Positions 17,373 to 25,529 of a stretch of DNA of 64,000 nucleotides are shown here, piece after piece. The position numbers and the translations under genes were made by a program. Position 1 is the first letter of the stretch, and the number at the start of each line of letters is the position of its first letter. The stretch lies in assembly GCF_014635585.1 (NCBI RefSeq), contig NZ_BMDC01000002.1, positions 124,001 to 188,000 of the forward strand. Direction: 5' to 3'. This DNA is from Rothia aerolata (GTDB lineage Bacteria; Actinomycetota; Actinomycetes; Actinomycetales; Micrococcaceae). The notes beneath the pieces were generated by a model. It was not told the origin of the DNA and did not search any database. It was given only the letters and a program-made list of their open reading frames with translations.

Positions 17373-18278
17373 ATGTCTGATTCCCCGCAACCCGAAGAGG
17401 TCGGCCCGGTCGAGGCCCAAGAGCGTTTTGAGACCCACCAGGGCGGTGTTCTGGTGCTGGGCGGCACCCCGATTGGCAATCTTTCAGATGCCACCGACCG
17501 CCTCAAACATTACCTAGCTACCGCCGACGTCATTGCGGTGGAAGACACCCGCACCCTGCGCAAATTGGCTTCGGGCCTGGGAATTAAGACCCGCGGCAGG
17601 GTGATAACCAATCATGACCACAATGAGTCTGCCAAGTCAGCGCAGATTGTTCAGGCAGTCGAGGCGGGTCAGGTGGTTCTGCTCATGTCTGATGCCGGTA
17701 TGCCCACCGTGTCTGATCCCGGTTATGCCGCCGCGCAGGCTGTAGCCGAGGCTAACCTGCCGGTGACGGCGGCACCCGGCCCCAGCGCCGTCCTCACCGC
17801 TCTTGCCGTGAGCGGCCTGCCGACCGGGCGCTTTACCTTTGAGGGCTTTCTGGCGCGCAAGGGTAGCGACCGTACCAAGCGGCTGAAGTCGCTGGCGGCC
17901 GAGGAGCGTACCATGGTCTTTTATGAGTCGCCCCATCGCACGGCGGCAACCCTGGCTGATTTTGAGCAGACCTTTGGTGAAGACCGGCGGGCTGTGGTCT
18001 GCCGGGAGCTGACCAAGCTGCATGAAGAAGTGGTGCGCGGTACCCTGGCGGAACTCCGTGCCTGGGCTGAGTCGGTGCAGGTGCGGGGTGAAATTGCAAT
18101 CGTGGTGGCTGGTGCTGAAGCCGCCGAGCCCGAGTCTGCGGAGAACCTGGTGGAGAAAGTGCAGGCGCTAGTGGACGGCGGTATGCGGCTCAAGCAGGCA
18201 GCAGCGGCAATTGCCGAAGAAACCGGAGCCTCGAAGCGGGAGCTTTACGAGGCAACCCTGGCGGCACGTAAGCAGTAG
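17373..18278 (+). CDS. rsmI: 16S rRNA 2'-O-ribose C1402 methyltransferase
   Basis: RsmI methylates the ribose of C1402 in 16S rRNA using SAM. ATG 17373 gives 301 aa; the frame is open from 17292 but that part overlaps a hairpin. Family motifs are clear: VLGGTPIGNLSDATDRLKHY, VIAVEDTRTLRKL, LMSDAGMPTVSDPGY and FEGFLARKG. It starts a run with tatD, rsmA and ispE, a gene order common in actinobacteria. A short N-terminal acidic region (SPQPEEVGPVEAQE) precedes the domain. Confidence 0.94.
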   Translation: MSDSPQPEEVGPVEAQERFETHQGGVLVLGGTPIGNLSDATDRLKHYLATADVIAVEDTRTLRKLASGLGIKTRGRVITNHDHNESAKSAQIVQAVEAGQVVLLMSDAGMPTVSDPGYAAAQAVAEANLPVTAAPGPSAVLTALAVSGLPTGRFTFEGFLARKGSDRTKRLKSLAAEERTMVFYESPHRTAATLADFEQTFGEDRRAVVCRELTKLHEEVVRGTLAELRAWAESVQVRGEIAIVVAGAEAAEPESAENLVEKVQALVDGGMRLKQAAAAIAEETGASKRELYEATLAARKQ

Positions 18279-18296
18279 TTTTTGAGGAGAAAATAC

Positions 18297-19364
18297 ATGT
18301 GCGGTGAGCACTCCTGCATGAGTGAAGACGAGATGAAGCAGCTGGCGGAACAGATAGGGTATGCCCTACCGTCTGCCGCCGAGCTGAACTCAACCATTTT
18401 TGATACGAACGAGCCCGTTGAAACCGGCGAGGTTCCCCCTGCCTACCGGGCAGAGCGCTACAGCGTGGCCGGCGAGGAGTCGGGGGAGGGCACGCGGCGT
18501 CGTTCGACCAAGGGCGAGGACGGCCGCTCCCGCAACCTGGTCTTTCCCCCCGCACCGGAGCCCCTGCCCTATCCGGTGGTGGATAACCACACCCACATGG
18601 ATCTTTTGGACGGGGACGTCGCCGTTTCGGCTCGCGACGCGCTGGATACCGGCGAGGCGGTGGGTATCGGCCGTATCGTGCAGGTGGGCTGCGATGTACC
18701 ATCGTCTCTGTACGCGGTTGCCGCTGCTGCCGCCGATTCGCGGGTACTGGCGGCTGTTGCCCTGCACCCCAATGAGGCTCCGAAGCTGGCTGCTGCCGGT
18801 GAGCTAGAGTCGGCGCTGGGCGTGATTGATTCTCTGGCGGCTGAGCCCCGCGTGCGGGCGCTGGGGGAGACCGGCCTGGACTATTTCCGCACCGGTGAGG
18901 AAGGCAAGGAAGCTCAGCAGCAGAGTTTCCGCGAGCACATTCGTATGGCGAAAAAGCACGGTAAAGCCCTGCAAATTCACGACCGCGATGCCCACGATGA
19001 TGTAGTGGCAATTCTGCTGGAAGAGGGCGCGCCCGAAAGAACTGTTTTTCACTGCTATTCCGGTGATGCTTCCCTGGCTGAAATCTGTAATGAAAACGGC
19101 TGGTACATGAGCTTTGCGGGCACGGTGACCTTCAAGAACTCGCACGGCGTGCAGGAATCCTTGCGCATGGCGCGGGGTGAGCTGATTCTGGCAGAAACCG
19201 ATGCTCCCTTTTTGACGCCGCACCCTTACCGGGGCCGGCCCAATGCCTCCTACATGACCAACTACACGGTGCGCTTTATGGCTGAGCACCGCGGTATGGA
19301 TCTGGAGGAGCTCTGCCGCATGATTGCTGCCAACTCTGAGGCGGTCTACGGTAGCTGGGATTAG
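18297..19364 (+). CDS. TatD-family metal-dependent DNase/hydrolase with N-terminal extension
   Basis: TatD proteins are TIM-barrel metalloenzymes with 3'-5' exonuclease activity on DNA. ATG 18297 is preceded by GAGGAG at the right distance; the in-frame TTG at 18282 has none. The 355-aa product has the metal-binding blocks VVDNHTHMD (H98, H100), [28 protein letters not shown] and [19 protein letters not shown]. About 92 residues before the barrel are extra relative to a typical 260-aa TatD; this part has two Cys, a Glu-rich stretch and an RRRS basic patch and matches no domain I recognise. It is translated just after rsmI. Confidence 0.9.
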   Translation: MCGEHSCMSEDEMKQLAEQIGYALPSAAELNSTIFDTNEPVETGEVPPAYRAERYSVAGEESGEGTRRRSTKGEDGRSRNLVFPPAPEPLPYPVVDNHTHMDLLDGDVAVSARDALDTGEAVGIGRIVQVGCDVPSSLYAVAAAAADSRVLAAVALHPNEAPKLAAAGELESALGVIDSLAAEPRVRALGETGLDYFRTGEEGKEAQQQSFREHIRMAKKHGKALQIHDRDAHDDVVAILLEEGAPERTVFHCYSGDASLAEICNENGWYMSFAGTVTFKNSHGVQESLRMARGELILAETDAPFLTPHPYRGRPNASYMTNYTVRFMAEHRGMDLEELCRMIAANSEAVYGSWD

Positions 19365-19408
19365 ACCGAAAGCTCGCGCCAGTCGGCGAAGCAGGTAAAC
19401 TTGAACCC

Positions 19409-20281
19409 GTGACTGAACAGCAGCTTCTAGGCCCCCAAGAAATCCGTGACCTCGCCGAGCAACTCGGTATCCGCCCCACCAAGACCCTGGGGCAGAACTT
19501 TGTGATTGACCCTAATACCATTCGGCGTATTGTGGCAGCGGCTGAGATTAGCCCCGAGGAAACCGTGCTCGAGGTAGGCCCCGGCTTGGGTTCGCTGACC
19601 CTGGGGATTTTGGACGCGGCACACGATATGGTTGCCGTGGAGATTGACCCACCCCTGGCGCAGCAGCTTCCCCACACCATCGCGAAGTTTCGGCCCGGGG
19701 CTGAGAGTCGCATTAGCGTCGTCCTCAAAGACGCCCTGCAGGTGACTGAGCTCCCCAAGACCCCCACCGCCCTGGTTGCGAACCTGCCCTACAACGTGGC
19801 GGTGCCGGTTCTGCTGCACCTTTTTGCGCAGTTTGAATCTATCGAGCACGCGCTGGTGATGGTTCAGGATGAGGTTGCCGACCGTCTTTCGGCCAAGCCC
19901 GGTTCCAAGATTTACGGGGTGCCCAGCGTGAAAGCCAACTGGTACTGCGAGGTCTCTAAGGCCGGCGTGATTGGTACTAACGTTTTCTGGCCGGCCCCGA
20001 AGATTAAGTCTGGCCTGGTGGCTTTTAAGCGCCGCAAAGAGCCGATTTCCGATGTTAACCGCGAGACCGTCTTTGAGATTATCGACGCGGCTTTTGCCCA
20101 GCGCCGCAAGACTCTGCGGGCCGCGCTGGCCAGCTGGGCAGGCTCGGGCGCCCGCGCCGGGGAAATTCTTTCTACCGCCGGTATCGATTCGAGTCTGCGC
20201 GGCGAGAAGCTAGACATTTTTGATTTTGTAAAAATCGCTGAGGCTTACGAGGTAGAGTTCGCAGGAGTAGCGAATGACTAG
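19409..20281 (+). CDS. rsmA: 16S rRNA dimethyladenosine transferase
   Basis: RsmA (KsgA) dimethylates A1518 and A1519 in 16S rRNA, a late ribosome-assembly step. The 290-aa protein starts at GTG 19409 and shows [14 protein letters not shown], the SAM-binding [13 protein letters not shown], and the catalytic [13 protein letters not shown]. The C-terminal [12 protein letters not shown] segment also fits. The stop overlaps the start of ispE by 8 bp, so the two are translationally coupled. Confidence 0.95.
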   Translation: MTEQQLLGPQEIRDLAEQLGIRPTKTLGQNFVIDPNTIRRIVAAAEISPEETVLEVGPGLGSLTLGILDAAHDMVAVEIDPPLAQQLPHTIAKFRPGAESRISVVLKDALQVTELPKTPTALVANLPYNVAVPVLLHLFAQFESIEHALVMVQDEVADRLSAKPGSKIYGVPSVKANWYCEVSKAGVIGTNVFWPAPKIKSGLVAFKRRKEPISDVNRETVFEIIDAAFAQRRKTLRAALASWAGSGARAGEILSTAGIDSSLRGEKLDIFDFVKIAEAYEVEFAGVAND

Positions 20282-21185
20282 GTCTGTTTCGAGGACGGCG
20301 CCGGGCAAGGTCAATCTGTATTTTGCGGTGGGGCCGCTACGCGCAGACGGCTACCACGAGGTGGCTTCTCTGTATGCTGCTACCGATATTCTTGAACGTG
20401 TCACGGTTTCAGCCGGTGAGCAACCCGGTATTACCCAGTCTATGAGCGTGGCACCGGGCTCGCCGGTTGACCAGCAGGTGGTTGCTGGTGCCTTTGACCC
20501 GGCGCTGGTGCCTCTGGACGAGTCGAACCTGGCCTACCGGGGCGCTGCCGCCGTGCTGGGCGAGAAGGACTTAAGCACTACCGATATAGCGGTGAACCTG
20601 CATATCGAGAAGGCTGTGCCGGTCGCCGGCGGTATGGGGGGCGGCTCGGCCGATGCTGCCGCTGCTATGAAAGCCATGAACGCTTATCTGGTGGAGGCAG
20701 GCTTGGCTACTTCTGAGCTTCCTCTGGAACGTCTATTGGAGCTGGCGGCACCGCTGGGGGCAGACGTTCCTTTTGCCCTGCTGGGAGGTCTGGCCGTGGG
20801 AGCCGGGGTGGGGGAGAAGCTCACTCCGATGGAGATACCTGAGGGAGTGGAGCCCCTGCGGTTTGGGTTTGTGCCTTCGACTTCGGGTTTGTCAACCCCC
20901 GCGGTTTTTAGGGAGTTGGACGACGGCCGTGCGGCGGGCCGCTACCCGGCGCCGGATGCTGCGCTAGAGGTTCCTCGGGACCTAATCGAGGCTCTTACTA
21001 CCGAAGCCCCGCTGGCGAATCGTTTGCCGAAAATTGCTGCCCTGCTGCGTAATGATTTGGCTGCGCCCGCGGTGACCCTGCTCCCCGAGCTGGAGCTAAC
21101 TCTGGGCTCTGAAGCTGCGAAACCGCAAGTGGCAGCTAGTTTTGTGTCGGGCTCGGGGCCGACTGTTATAAAAATTTTATTTTGA
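20274..21185 (+). CDS. ispE: 4-diphosphocytidyl-2-C-methyl-D-erythritol kinase
   Basis: IspE phosphorylates CDP-methylerythritol in the MEP isoprenoid pathway, which provides precursors of undecaprenyl carriers. The 303-aa GHMP kinase shows [20 protein letters not shown], the ATP loop [18 protein letters not shown] and the C-terminal [12 protein letters not shown]. It overlaps rsmA by 8 bp at its start. Its stop overlaps the frame of the following GT25 gene. Base composition drops sharply towards AT right after this gene. Confidence 0.94.
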   Translation: MTRSVSRTAPGKVNLYFAVGPLRADGYHEVASLYAATDILERVTVSAGEQPGITQSMSVAPGSPVDQQVVAGAFDPALVPLDESNLAYRGAAAVLGEKDLSTTDIAVNLHIEKAVPVAGGMGGGSADAAAAMKAMNAYLVEAGLATSELPLERLLELAAPLGADVPFALLGGLAVGAGVGEKLTPMEIPEGVEPLRFGFVPSTSGLSTPAVFRELDDGRAAGRYPAPDAALEVPRDLIEALTTEAPLANRLPKIAALLRNDLAAPAVTLLPELELTLGSEAAKPQVAASFVSGSGPTVIKILF

Positions 21186-21567
21186 GGCATATCATGTACC
21201 GTTTAAAAAATGGCGAAAGCATTGATTGTAAGGTTATCTCACTCAAAAAAGATTACTACAGGAGGAAGAAGTTCTTTTATCAGAAAAATTCAGAATTTTT
21301 TGAAATTTTTGATGCAGCCACACCCGAGCTTAATAGAAATTTAAACCTCTTTGATGAAATAGCTTTCGAAAAATTTTATTTACGGAAGCCTCTTCCTGGT
21401 GAGATTGGGTGCACTTTAAGCCATTATCTTGTATTGCGCGAATATGTAGAGTCTGAGAGTTCTACTCCTTTTATACTTGTCGCTGAAGACGATGCCATCT
21501 TCCAAGACAATTTGTTTGATGTTATCGAAGAGTGCGCTGATTACCTACCTAGTAAGGGTGTGGCAAT

Positions 21568-22470
21568 GAGGCTTATTCAAAAGTAAGGAACCACCCCACA
21601 CCCACCAACTAGACAACGGCCCCACCCGCGGCAAAAATATGAGCGTTAAATCTCTACAAATAACCTCAAGCCATACCGGACAAGACCGTTGCTACACCAG
21701 CGTACAACCGGCCTCACAGCCACTCAATTCGCCACGCTACACACAGCCCTCACCCATCACCTCACCTGGTCAAAACCAGGCGGAAGACCACCAGCACTAA
21801 CCCTCAACCAAGCCCTCAAAATCCCCCTGCTTTACCACCGCCATAACCTCACCGAAGAACTCCTCGCAGAACTTTTTGCTGTCTCTCAATCGACAGTCTC
21901 ACGAGCTATCAACACCATCGAAAAGGCCCTGGAGAAGATTCTCACTCCGCTGATTCAGCCTTTGAAAGAAAGCCTCAAAGCACCAGGATCTTTGGTCATC
22001 GATGGGACCCTGATACCCACGTGGAATTGGCGTTCACTTGGTAAAACAAATTTCTCTGGAAAGCACAAACGAGCCGGATTCAACCACCAAGTCATCTGCA
22101 CCCTAGATGGCAGACTCTTAGCCATCACTGACCCACTACCCGGAGCCAGGCATGATGCTCATGCCTTTAGATATCATGGGTTAGATCAGCTACTGGATTC
22201 CTCGACTTTGGCTGATAAGGGTTATGTGGGTCTGGGGTTGGCTACCCCGGCCAGGCGTAAGCCGGGCCAACGGCTGAGCCGGGAGCAGAAGCTGAATAAT
22301 CGGGTGCTGAATCGGCTACGGTCGGTGGTGGAGCGGGTTATCGCTCAAATCAAGACTTGGCGGATTCTTCATACGGGGTTTAGGCGGCCGTTGGGGGTGT
22401 ATGGGCGGGTGTTTTCGGTGGTGCGGGGGTTGGTGTTTTTGGCTGCGGGCGGGACTTTTGAATAAGCCTC
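21568..22470 (+). mobile_element. IS5-family insertion sequence, 903 bp
   Basis: Perfect 17-bp terminal inverted repeats, GAGGCTTATTCAAAAGT at 21568-21584 and its complement at 22454-22470, bound one transposase ORF. The 3-bp target duplication AAT lies at 21565-21567 and 22471-22473. The GAG-start ends, 3-bp duplication, size near 0.9 kb and DDE_4-type transposase fit the IS427/ISL2 side of the IS5 family. The element seems complete. The subgroup is inferred, as no database comparison was possible. Confidence 0.92.
21689..22465 (+). CDS. IS5-family transposase (DDE_Tnp_4 type)
   Basis: The 258-aa protein has an N-terminal helix-turn-helix of the HTH_Tnp_4 kind (about residues 50-85, LTEELLAELFAVSQSTVSRA) and an RNase-H-like DDE domain: first Asp in VIDGTLIPTW, an Asp-rich GARHDAHAF, second Asp in LADKGYVG and Glu in VVERVIAQIKTWRI. 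Start TTG 21689 is the only initiator in this open frame, since a stop lies at 21647. A short overlapping frame starting ATG 21639 exists upstream in another phase, so a frameshift product cannot be excluded. The stop lies 5 bp before the right end of the element. Confidence 0.9.
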   Translation: MLHQRTTGLTATQFATLHTALTHHLTWSKPGGRPPALTLNQALKIPLLYHRHNLTEELLAELFAVSQSTVSRAINTIEKALEKILTPLIQPLKESLKAPGSLVIDGTLIPTWNWRSLGKTNFSGKHKRAGFNHQVICTLDGRLLAITDPLPGARHDAHAFRYHGLDQLLDSSTLADKGYVGLGLATPARRKPGQRLSREQKLNNRVLNRLRSVVERVIAQIKTWRILHTGFRRPLGVYGRVFSVVRGLVFLAAGGTFE

Positions 22471-23003
22471 AATACTTGGTCGGCCTCACTCTGTAGACGG
22501 AGCTTATAACTTCTTTGGCTGGGATGAACACGCTGTTCAAATCAGTATGTTCAGCCGAATTGTGGGTGATGCCCCTCGTGGAAAGTACCGTCTCGGGGTG
22601 TACCGGGGTGAGGTCTGGGGTTCTGGTTTATATTTGATGACCCGTGAAGCTGCTAGAGGATATGTAAACTATGTTCAGAGAATTGAGAAAATCCACTGGG
22701 TGGCAGACCATTGGGATTACTATAAGGCTCCATCGTTTATCAACGTGATGGTTCTTCAGCCTTCTCTGTGTGGTTTTTTGAACGACTCAACTATTCGAGA
22801 AGTCGCACCCTCTTCAATTGGTGCTAATAAACGTGGAAAGTCGCGAGGAATTCGAGGTGACTATAATTCTGCGTTCAGAGAATTACAAACGTATCTGGCT
22901 CTAAGGACTCGAGTTAAAAGGCTCCGATGGGGAGCAGCTGCCACTTTGCTTGACCTTGGGGCAAGGCTGGGCCGAAGATAGAAGTTCAGTTTTATGAACC
23001 CCT

Positions 23004-23498
23004 CTAGGAGAGGTCTCTGATTCTCTGCGCAGGAACGCCGGCATAAAGGCCATCAGGGTCGGTATCTTTTGTCACTACAGCACCAGCGGCAATAACACAA
23101 CCTTCTGCAATAGTAGTTCCAGGCAATATCATTGCTCCGGCACCAATCCAGCAGCCATCACCAATGGTGACAGGTTTGGTTTTTGAGGTTCCTCCACGCC
23201 CTCTTCTGCCACCAATATCGTGGGTGCTGGTAATAATGCTGGCTCGTGGGCCGATTTGAACATTCTGACCGATTCTTACCGGAGCAGAAGCATCAATAAA
23301 GACCTGGCGGTTCAGGTAAACATTAGACATAGTAATGTCATAGCCAATAAATAGGCAGCCGTCTCTGATATAGGACTTTCCAATGTTTGTCCACCCCAGT
23401 TTATTGAGAACCTTCCAGCGGTTGGCCATATGAACGGCAGGTGAAAACGCTAACCGACGTACTGTATCGTAGGCGGCTGTCTTTAGTCCGAGCCCCAT
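23004..23498 (-). CDS. Hexapeptide-repeat acetyltransferase (maltose/serine O-acetyltransferase-like)
   Basis: The 164-aa product has a left-handed beta-helix with isoleucine-rich hexapeptides (VRIGQNVQIGPRASIITS, PVTIGDGCWIGAGAMILPG, TTIAEGCVIAAGAVVTKD) and the catalytic STHDIG with its His, plus the end AGVPAQRIRDL. Such enzymes O-acetylate sugars using acetyl-CoA; a target in the nearby surface glycan is likely but not proven. ATG 23498 is preferred to the TTG 18 bases upstream because AAGGAAGG lies just before it. It is convergent with the broken GT25 gene and divergent from the pyruvyl transferase gene. Confidence 0.85.
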   Translation of the reverse strand: MGLGLKTAAYDTVRRLAFSPAVHMANRWKVLNKLGWTNIGKSYIRDGCLFIGYDITMSNVYLNRQVFIDASAPVRIGQNVQIGPRASIITSTHDIGGRRGRGGTSKTKPVTIGDGCWIGAGAMILPGTTIAEGCVIAAGAVVTKDTDPDGLYAGVPAQRIRDLS

Positions 23499-23562
23499 GC
23501 TTACCTTCCTTGCCAAACCCGATCTACAGAATCATCGGGAACCATCAACCTGTATTTTATAG

Positions 23563-24495
23563 GTGATAGTAGACTTCTTGTGGAACACTCAACCGAAGAG
23601 ACTGCAAGAACCCATGAATCGTAAAGAACATACAAGTCAGGTAGCAGGAATAAGCCTATTTCGCTGGGCACCCCGCGCTCCTCTTCCTCTGCGCCCCCAC
23701 CGATACTTCAGATGGACAAAACAACTTCCCTTCGCACCTGTAGTCCAAAACTTTGGTGACTTGCTGTCAGAAGATATCGTCAAATATGTTGTAGCCAAAA
23801 AAGGCCTCAGCAAGCCCCGCCTGCAGGATAGCGCCAGCACCCAGAGGCTATTAGCGATTGGTTCCATCATCCAGTTTCTAGAACCAGGAGATATAGTCTG
23901 GGGCAGCGGAGTCAACGGTAAACACATCACAGATTTAAGAAAAATTGAAAACATTACTTATCATGCTGTGCGCGGCCCTCTAAGCCGAGAATTACTCCAA
24001 CAAACTGGTTTTGAGGTTCCTGCTGTGTATGGCGACCCAGGGCTGCTATCGCCCCTGGCTTTTCCTAAGGAGCACCTGCTCCGAGAGGATCTCATAGCCG
24101 CTCCTGTTACTCTGATACCTAACCTCAATGATCTACCTCGTTGGCAGAGTGATGCTGCCCGTTTGGGTTCAGACTTTGAACTAGTTTCACCCATGGGAAC
24201 CTCCGCACAAATTATCCAAAAGATTGTAAATTCACAGGCGGTAGTTACCTCTTCACTGCATGGATTTGTTCTGGCAGAAGTCTACGGTGTGCCACGTGCA
24301 CTGGTGGTATCAGGTGAAGAACCCCTCTTCAAATATAAGGACTATTTTGCAGGTACGGGGCGCGATAACCTGCAGGTTTTCCCCACAATTGAAAATGCTG
24401 TAAAACATCTTTCAGATGATGAACTAAAGTTTGATGTTCAGCCTCTTCTAGAGGCCTTTCCTGATTACCTTTGGGAGAACACCGATGAAAATTAA
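23563..24495 (+). CDS. Polysaccharide pyruvyl transferase family protein
   Basis: This family adds ketal-linked pyruvate from phosphoenolpyruvate to sugars of exopolysaccharides or secondary wall polymers. Family landmarks are NFGDLLSEDIVKYV near the N-terminus, AIGSII followed by VWGSGVNGK, AVRGPLSRELL, VYGDPGLL and the SSLHGFVLAEVYGVP block that holds the catalytic His. The length is 310 aa from GTG 23563; ATG 23614 is an alternative start, and neither has a strong ribosome site. The 3' end overlaps the next glycosyltransferase gene by 11 bp. Codon use is AT-richer than in the housekeeping genes, which suggests acquired DNA. Confidence 0.85.
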   Translation: MIVDFLWNTQPKRLQEPMNRKEHTSQVAGISLFRWAPRAPLPLRPHRYFRWTKQLPFAPVVQNFGDLLSEDIVKYVVAKKGLSKPRLQDSASTQRLLAIGSIIQFLEPGDIVWGSGVNGKHITDLRKIENITYHAVRGPLSRELLQQTGFEVPAVYGDPGLLSPLAFPKEHLLREDLIAAPVTLIPNLNDLPRWQSDAARLGSDFELVSPMGTSAQIIQKIVNSQAVVTSSLHGFVLAEVYGVPRALVVSGEEPLFKYKDYFAGTGRDNLQVFPTIENAVKHLSDDELKFDVQPLLEAFPDYLWENTDEN

Positions 24496-25450
24496 TCTAC
24501 TCTATGCGATTCCCCCTCAGTCAGATATTTACGGGGCCTATCATGATGGTTTTACCGCTGCTATGGAAATAGTAGCCCAACGCCATGAGGTCACCTGGCT
24601 TAATGTTCACCCTTATGAGCCGGGGTACGCCGAGAACATTAAAAGGATAAAGGATGCCGATCTGGTTCTCGTGAAAAGTGACTGGGGGTGGCTGCCCGCA
24701 CAGGCTGCTGACCGAGCCTTACTGGGTAGCTCACTCCCCGTTGCCCTATTAATTGCAGGCAGCAACAAACCTCAACCATCAGCTCTGGCCAGGCGCTATG
24801 ATGCGATTGTGTATGAGACCCCTTGGTATGAGAATTACCTGAAAGACTGCCATCACCCCTTCGCCCTCCAAGCCTTTGGCGTTGATACACGTTATATGAA
24901 TACAAAGGATAGAGCAGAGAACCCCAATATAGACTATGTGATGGTTGGTCGCCCAGCTGCCTTTAAGCGTCCCGAGAGACTACTCGAGAAAGAGGGGCGA
25001 CGCCTTTTAGCCGGTGATATTTCTGCTGCATCACCCGAACTTATGCAAAAGTTTGCAGATGCAGGTATAGAAGTGGTCAAGCATGTTCATTATGAAGAGT
25101 TAGCAAAAATCTACAAAAGAGCAGCGACCGTATTCACACCTACGACCCTGCAGGGCGGTGGTGAACGGGCAGTGATGGAAGGTATGGCCTGTGGATGCCA
25201 AGTTGAAATCTCCCCTGATAACCCAAAGCTACAGTCTCTCATTGATATGGGCGTGCAGAGTCATGAGGACTATGCTAAGGCACTGCTCTCTATGATTCAG
25301 GAACTAGAAGGGGGCAGGCTGGTCTCGAATCGCGATAAATGCATGGGACAAGTTTTGAATCAGGTCATGATTCTCAAGGCTAAGGGAAAACGCTTGCCGA
25401 ATACTCTCAAAATCCGAGGTAAGAATATCCTCGCCAAGTTTGGCAGGTAG
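24485..25450 (+). CDS. Glycosyltransferase, GT-B fold (GT4/CgeB-like)
   Basis: The 321-aa protein begins MKINLLYAIPPQSDIYGAYH and has a C-terminal donor-binding region with VMVGRPAAFKRPERLL, VFTPTTLQGGGERAVMEGMACG and EISPDNPKL, matching group 1-type glycosyltransferases in which a Glu of the GGGERxxMEGMACG motif contacts the nucleotide sugar. Its start overlaps the end of the pyruvyl transferase gene by 11 bp, so it is co-translated with it. It is followed by a strong terminator. Donor and acceptor cannot be told. Confidence 0.8.
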   Translation: MKINLLYAIPPQSDIYGAYHDGFTAAMEIVAQRHEVTWLNVHPYEPGYAENIKRIKDADLVLVKSDWGWLPAQAADRALLGSSLPVALLIAGSNKPQPSALARRYDAIVYETPWYENYLKDCHHPFALQAFGVDTRYMNTKDRAENPNIDYVMVGRPAAFKRPERLLEKEGRRLLAGDISAASPELMQKFADAGIEVVKHVHYEELAKIYKRAATVFTPTTLQGGGERAVMEGMACGCQVEISPDNPKLQSLIDMGVQSHEDYAKALLSMIQELEGGRLVSNRDKCMGQVLNQVMILKAKGKRLPNTLKIRGKNILAKFGR

Positions 25451-25462
25451 TTTATTGAGCGG

Positions 25463-25510
25463 AACCGCGCTGGCTGATGACAGAATCATCGACCAGCGCG
25501 GTTTTTATTT
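25463..25510 (+). terminator. Rho-independent terminator after the GT-B gene
   Basis: AACCGCGCTGG (25463-25473) pairs with CCAGCGCGGTT (25493-25503), with an inner GATGA/TCATC stem, followed by TTTTTATTT. It closes the 23.6-25.5 kb transcript and separates it from the convergent ABC-F gene. Confidence 0.85.
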
Positions 25511-25529
25511 CCCTGCACAGACACATGCT

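Larger units (their letters stand above)
21194..22981 (+). pseudogene. GT25-type glycosyltransferase gene split by an IS element
   Basis: The 5' part (21194-21567) and the 3' part (22474-22981) belong to one gene for a family 25 glycosyltransferase (LPS-type galactosyltransferase fold). ATG 21194 follows GAGG six bases away. The 5' part has PLPGEIGCTLSHYL and VAEDDAIF; the 3' part has GSGLYLM and HWVADHWDYY. Both align in order with the intact paralogue at 33951-34781 (PLPGEFGYSVSHYL, VAEDDARF, GTGCYLI, AWVADHYNIW). Removing 21568-22470 plus one copy of the 3-bp duplication joins the halves in frame with no stop, giving 293 aa, so the insertion looks recent. The gene is AT-rich compared with ispE before it. 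Confidence 0.9.

Noticed and set aside
21639-21800. Short ORF upstream of the transposase start as a separate IS protein
   Set aside because: The 53-codon frame has no recognised domain. A frameshift form of the transposase cannot be excluded but is not supported by a slippery sequence that I can see.
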